NCBI RefSeq assembly: GCF_020906515.1
Contig: NC_085852.1
Coordinates: 2,604,001 to 2,668,000 of the forward strand
DNA: 64,000 nucleotides
DNA from: Vanrija pseudolonga
Lineage: Eukaryota > Basidiomycota > Tremellomycetes > Trichosporonales > Trichosporonaceae
Direction of reading: 5' to 3'
Shown here piece by piece: positions 52,741-64,000 of the stretch (within the stretch, counting starts at the first letter, position 1; each line of letters opens with the position of its first letter). Made by a program: the position numbers and the translations under genes. The notes beneath the pieces were generated by a model. That model was not told the origin of the DNA and made no database searches. It saw nothing but the letters and a program-made list of their open reading frames with translations.

Positions 52741-53028
52741 GTTTGTTGTGACATGATGTCGGTTGGGATGAGAGGAAGTGTGAGAATGGGATGATGGGGG
52801 TTGTCCTCTTTTGAGTGTGAGTTGAGTTGTCACCTTGTTGGGTGGCGAGTGGAACAAACCCGTGCCTGGCCGGTTGATCGGCTTTCGTCCTCCACATCGT
52901 CAGTCAGACTGAGCAAACTCCTACAATGCCTGCAGTCCAGCCCATCGCAAAATACAGACCAAATACATGCTCAAGGGCCCACGCTCACGCCGTGCTATGA
53001 TGACTACTCTACAAACCTCTATGCGAGC

Positions 53029-55318
53029 CTAGATAACGCTCATGGGGCTACCAGCGCGGCTCGTGCGGCCAACATTCCAAGTCTCAGGAATACCTCCAAA
53101 CAGCTTGGGCTTGGCACCGTTGATCAGCTTCTCAGCCGGTGGCTGGCCCCCGTTGAGAAGGACAGTAGGATCCCAGACACCGTCACCCGCACGCGACGCG
53201 AAGAAGGAACGCTTTCTTCGGTGGTTCTCGTCGTCCTCGTCCGGAGATGATGAAGGCTGGCGCTTGGACGAAGGGAAGCCGTTGACACGCGGGCGAGGGT
53301 TGGGCCGAAGCGACAGACCACCTTGGCGGCGTGCACGGTTGGGGCGGGCAAAGGCAGCCGTGTCCGAGTCAGACTCGGACTCCGAGTCGACATCCATGCC
53401 GTTCTGACGCGCGCGGAAGAGCTCTGATGTTGTTAGCCATGAGCTCGGAAGGGCACGACTCACTCTTGATACGATTATCAAGCTCATTGTCCGGGTCATC
53501 GTCGTCATCCTTGCTGATGCCCAGAGCTCGAGAGAGCGGCTTGCCGGGAACCTCGCGCATCTGCACTCCTGGGGCGTGAGGGATCTGCTTGAGGTTCTCG
53601 AAAATGGCCTTCCTCAAAGCCTCGACGTATTCTGGTGGGTTGTGGTCGTCCACGTTGGTCGGGAGCACCTCCAACTTGTAACGTGGGCCAAAGTACTCCA
53701 TGCTGGATAGGGTCAGGCCGTGCAACTCGGCATACTCACTATCGGTTGTAAGGCAGGTCCTCTGGAAGATCAACGCCGCACATGATGGCGGTCTCCTTGG
53801 TCCACGCTTTGGCGACGTTCTTACTGCAAGGTTAGTCGATGGAATGGCACTACCACGTACATTGTGTAGCCACCACCGCCCACCATCAAGACGGGGATGT
53901 TGAAGCTCCTCACAAAGCTCGCACACTCTGAGTGACCTGAGAATGGTTAGATCTTGCACTCTCCGTATGTGCTCACCATTCAGAGTCATGTTGAAACCAC
54001 CGAGCTTGTCGCCGGAGAGCGAATCGGCTCCCATCTGAAGGACAATGGCTCCAGGCTGGAAGCGGTCGATAATTTCTTTGATAACCGGCTTGAAGATGGT
54101 GTGGTAGGTCGCATCTGTGATGCCGTCACGCAGAGGCACATTCACAGCGTACCCCTTGCCGCGCTTGATGCCCGTGTCCTAGATGAGTGTCAGCAGGCGA
54201 TTCTTCTGCGACCATGGCAGCGACTCACGCGGACATCACCCGTTCCGGGGAAGAATTCACCGAAGCGGTGGAAGGAGGCGGTCATGACGCGGTCCGTCGT
54301 GTAGAATGCCTCCTCAACACCGTCGCCATGGTGGACATCGACATCAATGTACAGCACACGAGGGTGGATGCGCAGGAGCTCCAGAATGCCGAGAACACTT
54401 GACAGAGTCAGCACGTGGACGGAATGTCTATCCACTCACATGTCATTGACGTAGCAGAAACCACTGGCCTCGGACTTCTTGGCGTGGTGAAGGCCTCCAG
54501 CCCAGTTCACTGCAATGTCTGCACTGCCAGAGTTGAGCTTCTCCGCAGCCCCGAGGGAGCCGCCCGCAGAGATCGTGCAGAACTCGAAGACACCCTCGAA
54601 GGCCGGGCAATCCTCGCCAGTAAGACCTTGATTGTCAGCGCCAAACAACAAAGCGAAGACGCACATCTGATTCCGCCACCGGTCATGGCCTCGGCCGTCT
54701 CGGGTGTGACAGCCTCCAGCAGATCAATGTACTCGTCCGTGTGGAAGCGCGTCATGTCTGTCTTGTTGGCCCGACGCGGACGCTGTGATACTTGTCAGCG
54801 CTAGAGCTTGGATTGACGCTTGGCACGTACGAAGACCTGCATGTGCTTGCCCCTTGGTCCATGAGCAATGCGCTTCTCCCACTGGACCGCATCCTTCATC
54901 TCCGCATCCATTCCGGACGCAATGTCGTTGAGGGCCCTTGAGCCTTCGCCACCCGCCTCTGGAGCGTCTTCCTCGACCTCGTCACAGAGGCCATAGTTGG
55001 ACACGAGGTTGTGCGTCATGCGGATGCGGTGGGGTTTCATTGGGTGTCCCAGGAAGAAATGGTAGTTTCCAACATCGTCTGCCCATCGTCAGCTGCATGC
55101 GCGCATAAAGACACCTCTGAAAGGTGGATGGGCCATGAACGTACGGTCATAGTAGCTGGAAGGCATGTCAGCACTGGGAAGACGAAGCGTTTGCCACAAA
55201 AAGGTGTCGGGACAAAGGGGACTCACTATGCCACTCTTCGGCTGGATCTGTTAGGGTCGCTCAGGTCGGTGACATCCATGGGCTGGACCTTGTTCTGGTC
55301 GGTGAGCATGGTCGACAT
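53029..55318 (-). CDS. RPD3: Class I histone deacetylase, Rpd3/HDAC1 type
   Basis: Zinc-dependent lysine deacetylase of Sin3-type complexes. About ten exons. N-terminus [18 protein letters not shown], then [20 protein letters not shown] across two introns, and [15 protein letters not shown]. The canonical start then breaks: about 47 acidic/mixed residues intervene before [14 protein letters not shown]. Catalytic blocks: [37 protein letters not shown] (zinc Asp/His), [29 protein letters not shown] (zinc Asp) and VGGGGYTIKNVAKAW with the catalytic Tyr. The catalytic His pair and Tyr are present. The C-terminal 120 residues are disordered and basic, with an acidic run (SESESDSD). QMGAD has Met where many fungi have Cys. 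Divergent from MCX1. Confidence 0.95.
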
Positions 55319-56013
55319 GGTGACAAGAGGGTTGCAGGGGTTGTCGAGTGAGCTGAACTAGAGGGCCGCGAGCTTGCCGTCAGCGGGGTGAGGTGGATGG
55401 GCAAAAAGATTGTCGCTGACGCTGTGGCGGTCGTGGGTTTGCGCGGGATCGTGTTTCAGAGCCCGGTGATGGGTGATAAGGGGGTGTAGGTGGGTGCGAG
55501 TGTGCGCGGAGAGGAGCGGGGTCAAGCACAATTCGTGCGATTGTCGCTTGGTGTATGAGTGGGGGGGATGTTGATGAAGGATGAAGACGAAATGGCAAAA
55601 GGATGGACGAGGTGAGTGAGCGTCGCCGGACGCAATGGCAAGCAACCAAAGCAATCAGCGCGCTGGGTGCGGTGGGTGGCAGGGGCGGGCGGCGGCCAGC
55701 GGCGCGACACGGGCGGGCGGACTTGAGGGTCAGATAGTCACGTGATACAGCTTTCCCACGGTCACCTTTATCGGCGGTTGCCACCCGGTGTGCGGGATCA
55801 GATATTGAAGGGGCTTTGGGTGGGGATGCGGGGAAGGCGCGCGCGTGTCTGTGATGATGGATGCCAGTGGTGGCTGTCTATACCTCCACTCGGATCGGAC
55901 ACGACTCGCTCGGCAACAATCACATCGACTCATTCAACCACCCACCCCAGGCAGACCTTCCCGCAATCACGCAGTGCTTGTACCATCCTCTTGGTACAAT
56001 ACACTCCATCAGC
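55319..56013. promoter_or_regulatory. Divergent promoter, RPD3 / MCX1
   Basis: About 700 bases between outward-facing starts. The RPD3 side (55390-55700) is G/T-rich on the plus strand, meaning a C/A/T-rich leader for the minus-strand gene; the MCX1 side has A/C-rich leader with ACTCATTCAACCACC. No RNA gene was seen. Confidence 0.5.
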
Positions 56014-58293
56014 ATGATCCGTCTACGTCCCACAGCATCAACCATGACACACGCAAGACTCGCCTCTCGTCTCATACCCCATCTCCGACACGTCCGGCAC
56101 AGCTCCACATTGCCTACGAGGTCCCCCAGGGATGTGAGTGGGCTATCAGGCCAGATGGGACTCGACACTGACCCAGTTCACAGCTATACAACCACCTGTC
56201 TCAATATGTAATCGGTCAAGAAGCTGCCAAGAAGGTCCTGTCCGTCGCGTAAGTGCAAGCCGAGCTCCTGGTCACGTACGCTGACATCTCCCCAGCGTGT
56301 TCAACCACTATCGCCGTATTGCACCCCTGCTAGCAGGTCGGAACGAGCCCGAGTCTCCACGCTCATCCGAACGGGAGGATGCCCCAAAGAATGACGTTGT
56401 GGACTGGGATCAGCCACCAAACTTCGAGGCGGACTTTGAAACCAGCAACCCAGTACGCGACTCGACGCGCGTAACAGGCGCCGAGGACGGCTCAGATCCA
56501 ACCCTTACGCACGAAGCCTTGTCGCGCGAGGAAAAGTGGGGTATGTCCTCCTAATCTCGACTGAACGCTCACGTACCAGCCCGCGGAGACGGGTACTTCT
56601 CTTCACGACGTCCGTCGCTGCTTGGCAAGCTAGGGCGACGAGGCGAGTCTGACGCCCCAGCCACTCGCACAAAGGGGTCTCGGTCGTCTCCAGAGCGTGA
56701 ATCGCCATCTCGGAAGAAGAAGGACGAGGAGGATAAGCGTGAGGCGCGTCGGATAGAAAACGAGGCTCGGGCTCGGCGCCAGGCAGAGCTCGAGGAGGCC
56801 ATTAATCCCAAGACCCTTGAAGACGATATTGTCGTTGAGAAGAGCAATGTTCTCGTGGTGTGAGTTGGACGCTTCCTGGTGGGACCAGAGCTGACGGCGA
56901 TAGTGGCCCAACCGGCACCGGGAAGACACTGATGGCCAAGACCCTTGCCCGCGCCTTGGACGTGCCGTTTGTGTGAGTGACTTTACTGAGGCAACGCGCT
57001 GACAGGTAGCTCCTGCGACGCGACAACGTACACCCAAGCAGGATGTAAGTGACATTTGAATAATGACCGCTGAAGTGAAAGACGTTGGAGAAGATGTCGA
57101 GAGCTGTATCCTGCGTCTCCTGCAAGCCGCCGACTACGACGTGTCGCGTGCGGAGTAAGTACCTCAGTCGTCTATTCCGCTGACCTCAAAGGGTCGGCAT
57201 CGTTCACATTGATGAGGTAGACAAGCTCGCACGACGTGGCGGTAACGAGTTCGGAACATGGGGTGGTGGGCGTGATGTCGGCGGCGAAGGAGTGCAGCAA
57301 GCCCTCCTGCGTATCCTCGAAGGAACGACTGTGACTCTGTCCGCCAAGGCGCCCCCGATTTCTTCAGGACAGAATCAGGCGGGGTCCCCTCCCAGCACTA
57401 CTGCTCCCCCTGCAGCGGGCAGCGTTTCGCCTGGCACCAAGCCCGAGGCAAGCACTTGGGAATGGGATCCGAACAACCCGATGGGGCGAACCTTTGGCAA
57501 CGCCCCGGGAAAGAAGGGCGTTCGGGAAGGCCTCCCAGGCTACCCTGGCTCAGGCGGCGGTGCCAACAAGGGTGACACCTTTGTGGTGGACACGAGCAAC
57601 ATCCTCTTCATCCTCTCCGGCGCGTTTGTGGGCTTGGACGCCATCATCTCCAAGCGTTTGGGCAAGGGCGTGAGTTGGAGTTCGCTCTCTGGAGTGCTGG
57701 CGCTGATGATCCATAGTCGATCGGGTTTGGCGCTCCGCTAGCTGCCCCCACTGTCAGGGACACTCTAAAGGCATCGACGACGGACTTGAAAGATTACGGC
57801 TTGATCCCAGAGTTCCTCGGCCGATTGCCCGTGCTTTCAGTGCTCCATCCGCTCGCCAATGCGGATCTCATTCGCATTCTGACCGAGCCCCGAAACGCCT
57901 TGATCAAGCAATACAAGGCTCTGTTCAGGGCCTACGGATCAGAGCTACACTTTACTCACCGCGCCCTCGAAGCCATTGCGCAGGAAGGCCTGGATCGGGG
58001 TGGCGGTGCGCGAGGCCTTCGTGGTGTGCTTGAAGAGATCCTCGTTGACGCCATGTTCGAGGTGCCAGGATCGGTAAGTTGAATCAGTTATGCGCGTGCT
58101 GATCTTCCAGGGTGTGCGCCACTGCCTTGTGACAGCAGCGACAGTAGGCCGGCGCCAACCAGCTCAATACTTCTCGCGAGGACAGCGGCATCTTCTTGAG
58201 GATGCCATGGACGCCGAGAATGAGAAGAAGACGGGGCGCGTGCCACGTGCCGATGAGTACGTCGAGGAGGAGAAGTTGCGGGCGTTTGGATAG
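56014..58293 (+). CDS. MCX1: Mitochondrial ClpX-type AAA+ unfoldase
   Basis: Matrix AAA+ protein; the yeast homologue Mcx1 unfolds substrates and activates haem synthesis (Hem1). About nine exons. A basic start ([34 protein letters not shown]) is a mitochondrial presequence. Next is [20 protein letters not shown], a ClpX-type start, with a charged insert ([20 protein letters not shown]). AAA+ motifs: [20 protein letters not shown] (Walker A), [42 protein letters not shown] (Walker B), [25 protein letters not shown] and [13 protein letters not shown] (sensor 2 Arg). The bacterial Cys4 zinc domain is absent, as in other fungal Mcx1, so a ClpP partner is not implied. A Pro/Gly-rich insert of about 60 residues after LLRILEGT is longer than usual. 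Confidence 0.93.
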
Positions 58294-59198
58294 AACCAAG
58301 TTGTAGTGGCATTGTAATGAAGAACAAGCATTGTTGTCTCTCAAGATATCGATCGACAACAGGAGTGGCATCGACAATGTGGAGTCTCCATAATGTGAGC
58401 ACGGACGATGTGAGAGGGGAAATGTGTGGCGTTTGGGCTATGGCCTCTTGTGACCCCCCTTTACCCTATGGATCTGTTGCGCGCGACAACACTTTGACCC
58501 TCACGGCCCTCACCATCGCCTAGGGGGCAGAGTGTTCATGAAATACAAGTTCAATGATGACGGTGCCTCAGTTGTGGCTTCAGCATGTGGTGTCAGGCTT
58601 CAGCCTAGAACCAAGTGGCGATCATCCCGCCGAAGTCTCTGTCACCCGCACCGGACTACGCAACACGGCACTGGATCACTGGATAAGAACGATTACCGCT
58701 GGGCACGACGCCCATGATCTCCAGAGCAAATCGTGCACCACTCACGACTAGCGAGAGCAAGTCTGTTGTCGCGCTGTGCGTGAGGCAGTGTGATCGTGGC
58801 CAGTTGCGCACCGACCTTTGCGTCGTCACTTAGCTCGCATGGCTCCTCTTCCCCCCCCCTCTCTGCCCTGCCCCTCGCGCGTACAAGAAGCAAAAACGAC
58901 CCCTGCGTCACGCCCGCGCCCTTGCACGCCACCACCGCGACGCCGCTGCCGCCGCCGCCTCTACCTTGCGCCGAGCCCGCAAGGCGACGTACCCCCCCGC
59001 CCTCTCCTCGGGCTTTCCTGTGGTTCCCGCCCGTCAATGAGCACACTCCACCATCTGCATACTTGCCCATCTCGTCGTCTTGTCACTGTCTCTCCTCGTC
59101 CTCTGCCCTCTGCCCTCTGCCCCCTCTGTCCACTTGCAACCCCTCACCTAATACTCTCGCCAAGCCAGCCATACCCCTCCGCCACCAACCAACCAACA
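58294..59198. promoter_or_regulatory. Intergenic region before the disordered orphan
   Basis: About 900 bases between same-strand genes. The left half is ordinary; the right half (58850-59195) is almost pure C/T/A with CCCC and CCTCTG runs, a typical long leader. No gene, RNA or repeat beyond this is supported. Confidence 0.45.
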
Positions 59199-61012
59199 AT
59201 GTACTGTACCGATCCCACTCCCCTCCCCTCCTCTCCAGCGCGTGCGCCAGGCCCAATGTCCTCATCCTTCTTACCCTTTGCGACGGGCCTGTTTTCAAGA
59301 AAGCGCAAGAACCCCTCGAGGGGAGTCACTGCCGCGACGCCGGCCGTCGCGTCATTGTCGTCCACGCTCGACGCTCCACGCACCACCCAACCGCGTGACG
59401 GCTCGCAGACCTCGTCCAACACGGCATCGACAACGTCCACCTCAAAATCCTTCCTCCCCTTCGGTAACCCCGAGACGCACTACAAGCCACGCAAGGTGCC
59501 ATCGTTTGACGCGGGCCACTATTCTCACCACCACCGAGGCGGAGGCGGCGGCGGGTCTCGAAAGCGTGACTCTGCTCCCTTTCAGCAGCAACAGCAGCAG
59601 CAACAGCACCGCCCGCTCTCACCGTCAGCCTCGGTCCCACCCACATTCCTTCACGCCCCCGCTTCACCCTTTCAGCACAACTCGCCCGGCTCGTCGATCG
59701 GGTCGACCAGATCATACCCCACGCAGAGCAGCTCATGGAGTGACCAACAGGATTTCTTGCCCCAATGGGAGCGTCCGGCGATCTGGCGGGCGCCGAGCCG
59801 TCGTGACACCAGCCGATCGCCGCCCGACAGTGGCCCCGCCACTGCTGCGAGCAATGCCAGCCACGAGGTTATCCTCGTGCCTCTCCCTTCACCAGCTCCT
59901 CTTTCTACTTCAAACTCCAAGAACGGCCTATCTCCCTACGACGAAGACTCTGATGAGGCACCTCTCGACGCGCTCGAAGTGCTCGAAATCTTCTACGAGG
60001 AGGCAGTGCCACTGCCGGCTTGGATGGAGGAGGCGCTGAGGGAGGAGCCGCCTACATCACCCCCACCTTCCCCCTGGCCCGGTGCTCGAGTGCCTCCTCC
60101 TCCTCTTCCGCCCCCCACACCAAGCACGCCCACAACACCGACCACCCCCAGGTTCTCAGGCAGAACACGGGGTGGCAGTATTTCCGCCGTGCGCTCTCCG
60201 ACGCCGTCAACGATCAGAGCAAGCGTCGTTCCAAGCTTCATACCACCCTCGCCTCGGCAGAGTATGACCAATCGCTCTTCTCTTCGTCCCAGAGGAGTGA
60301 CGTTTGAGGACACACCCGTCGGCCACACGCGTCAGCCATCAGTCCAGTTGCAAGAGCGGAGCACACAGGTGTAAGTTGGCCTCACCGACAAGTCACGACC
60401 GCTAACTTGCCCAGCCTCCCCATCCATCTTCGACCCTTGCCGCCCATCCCACCACTAGAAACGCCAAAGGCGCACCACCCGACCCCCTTACAGCTCCCAC
60501 TCCTGGTGCCACACTCCCCACCGAGCTACGACCGTCCGCCACTCACGCCATCTTCCATGTTCTCAACAACCGAGACCATTCGCGGCCGTGTTTTGCGAGC
60601 CAAGCGCATGTCTTCAGAGCCAGCATTACACACAAGACGAGCAGCTTCAAGTGCCTCGGACGAGGATGCGGCGGGCTCGGGCGCCGAAACACCCAGAGCA
60701 CAGTCGAGACCCACATCTATTGTGGCGTATATCATGCCTCCCGAGGAGCGAGCAAGAATCGTCTCGCGCCGGTCGTCCGTCTCCTCACAGTCTTCAGCCG
60801 GTTCATACTCGCGCTTCGCCGACGCTCCCACTCCTCCCCCGCTCCCTTCCAGAGTGCGCACACCTCTCCCGGTCAGCCCGTTCCAGGTGTCACAGAGTCT
60901 TCCTACGCCTCGCAGCATCACGCCTGCGCCTGCCCCTCGACACCGGACGACACTAAGCTCGACGCTGCCGCCCCATCTACGCTCCGCCTCTACAAACATG
61001 GAGTTGCTGTAA
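59199..61012 (+). CDS. Disordered hypothetical protein, orphan
   Basis: I do not recognise it. Two exons (59199-60370, 60415-61012) give 589 residues, with a 44-base intron. The protein is mostly disordered, rich in Pro, Ser, Thr and Arg, with a polyglutamine run (about 59583-59612), a His-rich tract (HYSHHHRGGGGGGSRK) and many SP/TP sites. One short predicted helix, DEAPLDALEVLEIFYEEAVP plus PAWMEEALREEPP, stands out and may be a binding segment. Another conserved-looking stretch is TIRGRVLRAKRMSSEPALHT. Such regions often belong to signalling or cytoskeletal adaptors with phosphorylation-controlled partners, but this is only inference. The start MYCTDPTPLP has good context after CCAACAATG. 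Confidence 0.65.
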
Positions 61013-61138
61013 ACAGGAACTGGACGAGTGTTGACTATGGCTGTGAAGAAGGGTCCGAGACCTTGGCCATGCACATTTTTCATAGTAATCTGGTACAACA
61101 GGTATAATTCTAATACGAGGTTATACACCCTCGTGCCG

Positions 61139-62609
61139 CTACCGTCGCACTCGCTTAGAGGCTGGCAGATCGGTCGTGGTCGCCCTCGTTCGTTTCGCGC
61201 CGGTGGCGCTCGTCTCGTCCTCCGGCGTCGGTGCCACTCCACGCTTGGGACGCGTCCTTGTCGCCGCCGTGGTGGGTTTCGTCGTCTTCTTGGCCACTGG
61301 CGACTTGGCAGCAGTCTTCCGGGTGGAGGAGCGAATGGACGCTTTGTCTGATGTCGAATCCACATTGCGTCCCCTTGTCGCCTTCGCCAGTGGCTTGGGC
61401 TTTGGAGCTGGCTTCTCCGTGGCTTCGTCAGAAGTCGACTGTGCTGTACTCGATTCCCCTGATACAGCCTTCGCCGCCTGTCCCGAGACAACTCGCTTGG
61501 TGCGGGGTACGTTCACCGAGCGAGAAGATGGAGGAGGAGGTCTCGATGGTGGTCTGCTGATCGGATCATGTGTCGGCACAGAAGGGAGACGAGGCAGGTC
61601 GACGGGTGGACCGCGGGGAACGTCCAGTCTCTGGAGCCTTTGCGCGGGCGCCTTCAGACCAGACACCTGTCGGGAGTTTGCTTGGCCTGTGGCACTGGTA
61701 CCCGACACAGCCCGCCGCACTCCGCCAGGAGTCGTGTCGGAGGGAATCCTTGCTCTTGCGTGACTGGAGGCCGCTGATGGCAGACGCGGTCGGCCAAGCG
61801 GCTGCCGCGGTGCTGAAGCAACGGGTTTCGGCTGCTGGTGCTCAACGGGTGGTGCGACTGTCGGAGGCTCCACAATAGTACCAGAGCCGTTCGACACATC
61901 TGGGGCGGCGGCTGCGTCCTCTGCGGGCTTATCGGAGTCGTCCACCTTCGGCGGCTCCGCATCTTGCGCCTCAGGTTGAAGGCCAGAGGGCCATAGGCCA
62001 AACTCTTGGGCGCGCCGGCGCAAGAACTGAAGGGGTAGATCCAGTAGGAAGTGGAAGATAACCGAGTATAGCGAGTGAACCAGAAGGAAGGTGAGGTCAA
62101 TGTGCTTTTCGTAGCGGCGAATGGCTGGAACGAGGAGCTGCTCGAAGAGCCAGCCCGAAGTCTGAGGCTGTCAGTGTCCACCCACTCGATCCCAACTCAC
62201 CTCTACGCGCCAGACTGCAGACACCAGAAGGGCCAGTTGCTTTAAAGATGCGTAGAATGGGAACCAGTAGAGGAGGGCATCGCAAATGATTGTGACAGGC
62301 TCGGCGGCGACCTGAGGGGCGAGTTAGGATTGTTGAGTGCAGCGCAAGGCACACATCACTCACAAACACAATCCACGACGTCAGGCACTGCCTCATGAGA
62401 CGGCGCCGAGTGGTCACGCCGACGCGCCGCCCATTCTGTCGCACAGTCTTGAGGGCCCTAAACGTGTCCAAGAGACTCAGACACAGCCTGTTCCGTCAGC
62501 AACGCACGGGTCGTTTGGGGCGTCCTTACCAGAGTGTTTGGAGCACATTCCCCCTCACGGCGACTGTGAGCAGGGCCAAGGCTCCGACGACGATCAGTAG
62601 GCTGTCCAT
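61139..62609 (-). CDS. REEP/TB2-DP1-HVA22-family membrane protein
   Basis: Endoplasmic-reticulum membrane-shaping protein of the TB2/DP1/HVA22 (REEP/Yop1) family. Four exons. An N-terminal helix (LLIVVGALALLTVAV) is followed by LLDTFRALKTVRQNGRR. Core motifs come next: SWIVFVAAEPVTIICDALLY, WFPFYASLKQLALLVSAVWR and GWLFEQLLVPAIRRYEKHID. The W-I-V ... E-x(5)-D-x-x-L-x-W-x-P-x-Y order fits the family signature. The remaining about 290 residues form a long disordered basic tail, rich in Pro, Ser and Lys (TRKTAAKSPVAKKTTK), absent in Yop1 but present in some fungal members; it could bind microtubules. The ATG at 62609 (MDSLLIVV) is preferred; an in-frame ATG at 62729 would add a non-conserved 40 residues. 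Divergent from the SCD6 gene. Confidence 0.82.
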
Positions 62610-63002
62610 CGCGGCATGTCGAGAGGTGGAGGGGAAGACGGCCGCGATGTTGGGCAGGTGGCGTGGTGAATGTGGAGGAAGGACGATTTGTTGTTGTTGT
62701 GGCCGCTTGAAAGGCATTCGCGTGGACACAAGTAATCAGTGATTTGTTAGGACACTTTTGTAATAATTTATCCCAATCGGGCTCAGCGTCATCTGTTTCG
62801 TCAGTGCCCGCGCGTCACCTCCAACTGCTGCTGGCTTCTAACTCGTCCTCCTTTCCCCTCTCTACTCCTCTCTCATCATCCCTTCGCCTCCTCCCGCATC
62901 ACGCTATTGTTTGCATTGCTATCCAAGCAACTCCTGTGAACCTCCTTCCTCCATCGAATCCCCCAATACTCCTCCCAGCACCCCCTTCAAACAGCGCCAA
63001 TC
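62610..63002. promoter_or_regulatory. Divergent promoter, REEP-type / SCD6
   Basis: About 390 bases between outward-facing starts, or 270 if the upstream REEP start is used. The right part is a CTCC-rich leader before the SCD6 ATG; the left part is T/G-rich on the plus strand. No further feature is supported. Confidence 0.45.
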
Positions 63003-64000
63003 ATGGACTACAGCCAGTACAAGGGGTAAGTCTTCCCTCCCCTCTCTGCTCTCAGCTCAGTAGTGCCAAGGCTCACCTCCCCCAGCCGGCCCTTCCAGGT
63101 CATCTCCAAGCTCAAGGTCCGCTACACCGGTATCTTCCAGGACATCGACCAGGAGTCTCAAACGATCTGCCTGTCTGAGGGTGAGTCGATCGTCTGGCAG
63201 CGTGGCATTAACGCCCTCAGTGTACAACCACGGAACAGAGGACCGCGAGACTGCTCGAGTCCTCCCAAGATCCTCGGCCTCCCTTGGTTGGGTTCGCTTC
63301 CAGTGGGTTTCAAGTGCGACAGAATGCTGACCCGCCCAGCACCAACTCGATCGACTCGCTGGCGCTGGTTGAGAACTACATCCCCCCTCAGAGTGACGAG
63401 CACCCTGTGGACCCCATCCTTGCCTCTGTCGTGAGTTACTGTCCTCATCCTTTGACCTCACCCCTCTCAACCTCGAATGATGAAGCATTTTTCGGATGTA
63501 AATGCCTTCGGGCGCCAGTCCGAGAGCGCAAAACCCATGTGGACATCTCCGTTGCCTTCCTTCTGAACCTACCCTGCTCAAGCCCCCTTTCCTCACTATC
63601 TAGGATATCCGCTGACTGGTTGTAGAGCAAGAGCGGACCATCCCAGTCGTCTCGATCGGGCCCATCTGGAGCTGGTCTGCCGCCCAAGCCTGCTGGCGCG
63701 AACTCTGCAAACGCTGCCCTTGACCGCGTCCAGAAGTCGTTGAACGATCTCTCTGTTGACGGCGGCAACAGGCGAAGGCGCCCTCAGGCTCCCGCTGTTC
63801 CTGACACCGAGTTCGACTTCTCCAAGGGAAACGAGCGGTTCCAGCAGGAACGGCAGGCTCTGAAGGCGGCCAACTCGGACCTCGCGGCTACAAAGTCCAA
63901 GGTTCCCGAAACTGTCGAGGTCGGCGAGCTCGACGAGGACACCGACGTCCACCCCAGTGTGGTGGCCAAGGAAGAGGAGCCGGTGGCGGCACCGAAGCCC
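63003..64000 (+). CDS. SCD6: Scd6/LSM14 RNA-binding protein, 5' part
   Basis: P-body translational repressor; the C-terminus is outside the window. Five exons visible. The Sm-like (LSM14) domain spans the first three introns: MDYSQYKG, then RPFQVISKLKVRYTGIFQDI, SQTICLSE, YNHGTEDRETARVLP and GWVRF, then SIDSLALVENYIPPQ. The order resembles LSM14 domains (KLxVRYxGIxxxID ... GTEDR). The intron after the Val codon ending PVDPILASV is long (about 195 bases, from 63430). After it comes a disordered Gly/Ser/Pro/Ala region, then DTEFDFSKGNERFQQERQAL, the FDF motif (FDFxxxNxxF) that binds the helicase Dhh1/DDX6, then an acidic stretch. FFD and TFG boxes and RGG repeats, if present, lie beyond 64000. 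Divergent from the REEP-type gene. Confidence 0.92.

Noticed and set aside
55090-55140. An RPD3 exon containing TFMAHPPF
   Set aside because: Taking the gtacgt donor just before it gives [17 protein letters not shown], which matches class I HDACs exactly; the segment is better read as part of an intron.

Overview
The window looks like nuclear chromosomal DNA of a basidiomycete yeast, most likely a tremellomycete of the Trichosporonales type. That placement is an inference. It rests on the GC-rich sequence, dense gene packing on both strands, very short introns (mostly 34-60 bases) with GTRNGY donors, CTRAY branch points and YAG acceptors, and the protein set. I found no rRNA, tRNA, CRISPR array or intact transposon. 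All gene models were read by eye, by joining exons at splice sites and checking frame and family motifs.

Layout. 1-13.6 kb: ATP15 (F1 epsilon), a CSC1/DUF221 stress-gated channel, a small secreted orphan, a TMEM14-family membrane protein, an RNF10/Mag2-type RING protein, a degenerate mitochondrial DEAD-box protein and a DUF1275 membrane protein. 14-21 kb: two tandem Gtt1-like glutathione transferases, an adenosine deaminase-like (ADAL/MAPDA type) enzyme, a small methyltransferase and RIX1. 21-33 kb: ARS2/SERRATE, NIPSNAP, an orphan, and a coiled-coil protein whose gene is cut by about 25 introns. 33-45 kb: a SPRY/LisH RanBPM (Gid1)-like protein, the YTA7/ATAD2 AAA-bromodomain ATPase and a catalase with an unusually long intron. 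45-64 kb: a PB1-like plus retropepsin-like host protein, a coronin fused in frame to a complete dUTPase, the FG nucleoporin NUP42, an RPD3 class I histone deacetylase, mitochondrial ClpX (MCX1), a disordered orphan, a REEP/TB2-DP1-HVA22 membrane protein and the start of SCD6/LSM14.

The genes do not form a single pathway. They are mostly housekeeping and include recurring themes: mitochondria (ATP15, TMEM14, NIPSNAP, MCX1, the DEAD-box protein), RNA and ribosome work (ARS2, RIX1, SCD6, NUP42), chromatin (YTA7, RPD3) and detoxification (two GSTs, catalase). Many neighbours are divergent pairs sharing 0.4-1.2 kb promoters.

The most striking observation is the coronin-dUTPase fusion at 47614-50321. 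The thirteen exons sum to an exact multiple of three (689 codons plus stop), the junction intron is canonical, all five dUTPase motifs are present, and the dUTPase part has no ATG and sits behind an in-frame stop, so it cannot be translated alone without another first exon. The coronin C-terminal trimerising coiled coil is absent, and a naturally trimeric enzyme sits in its place.
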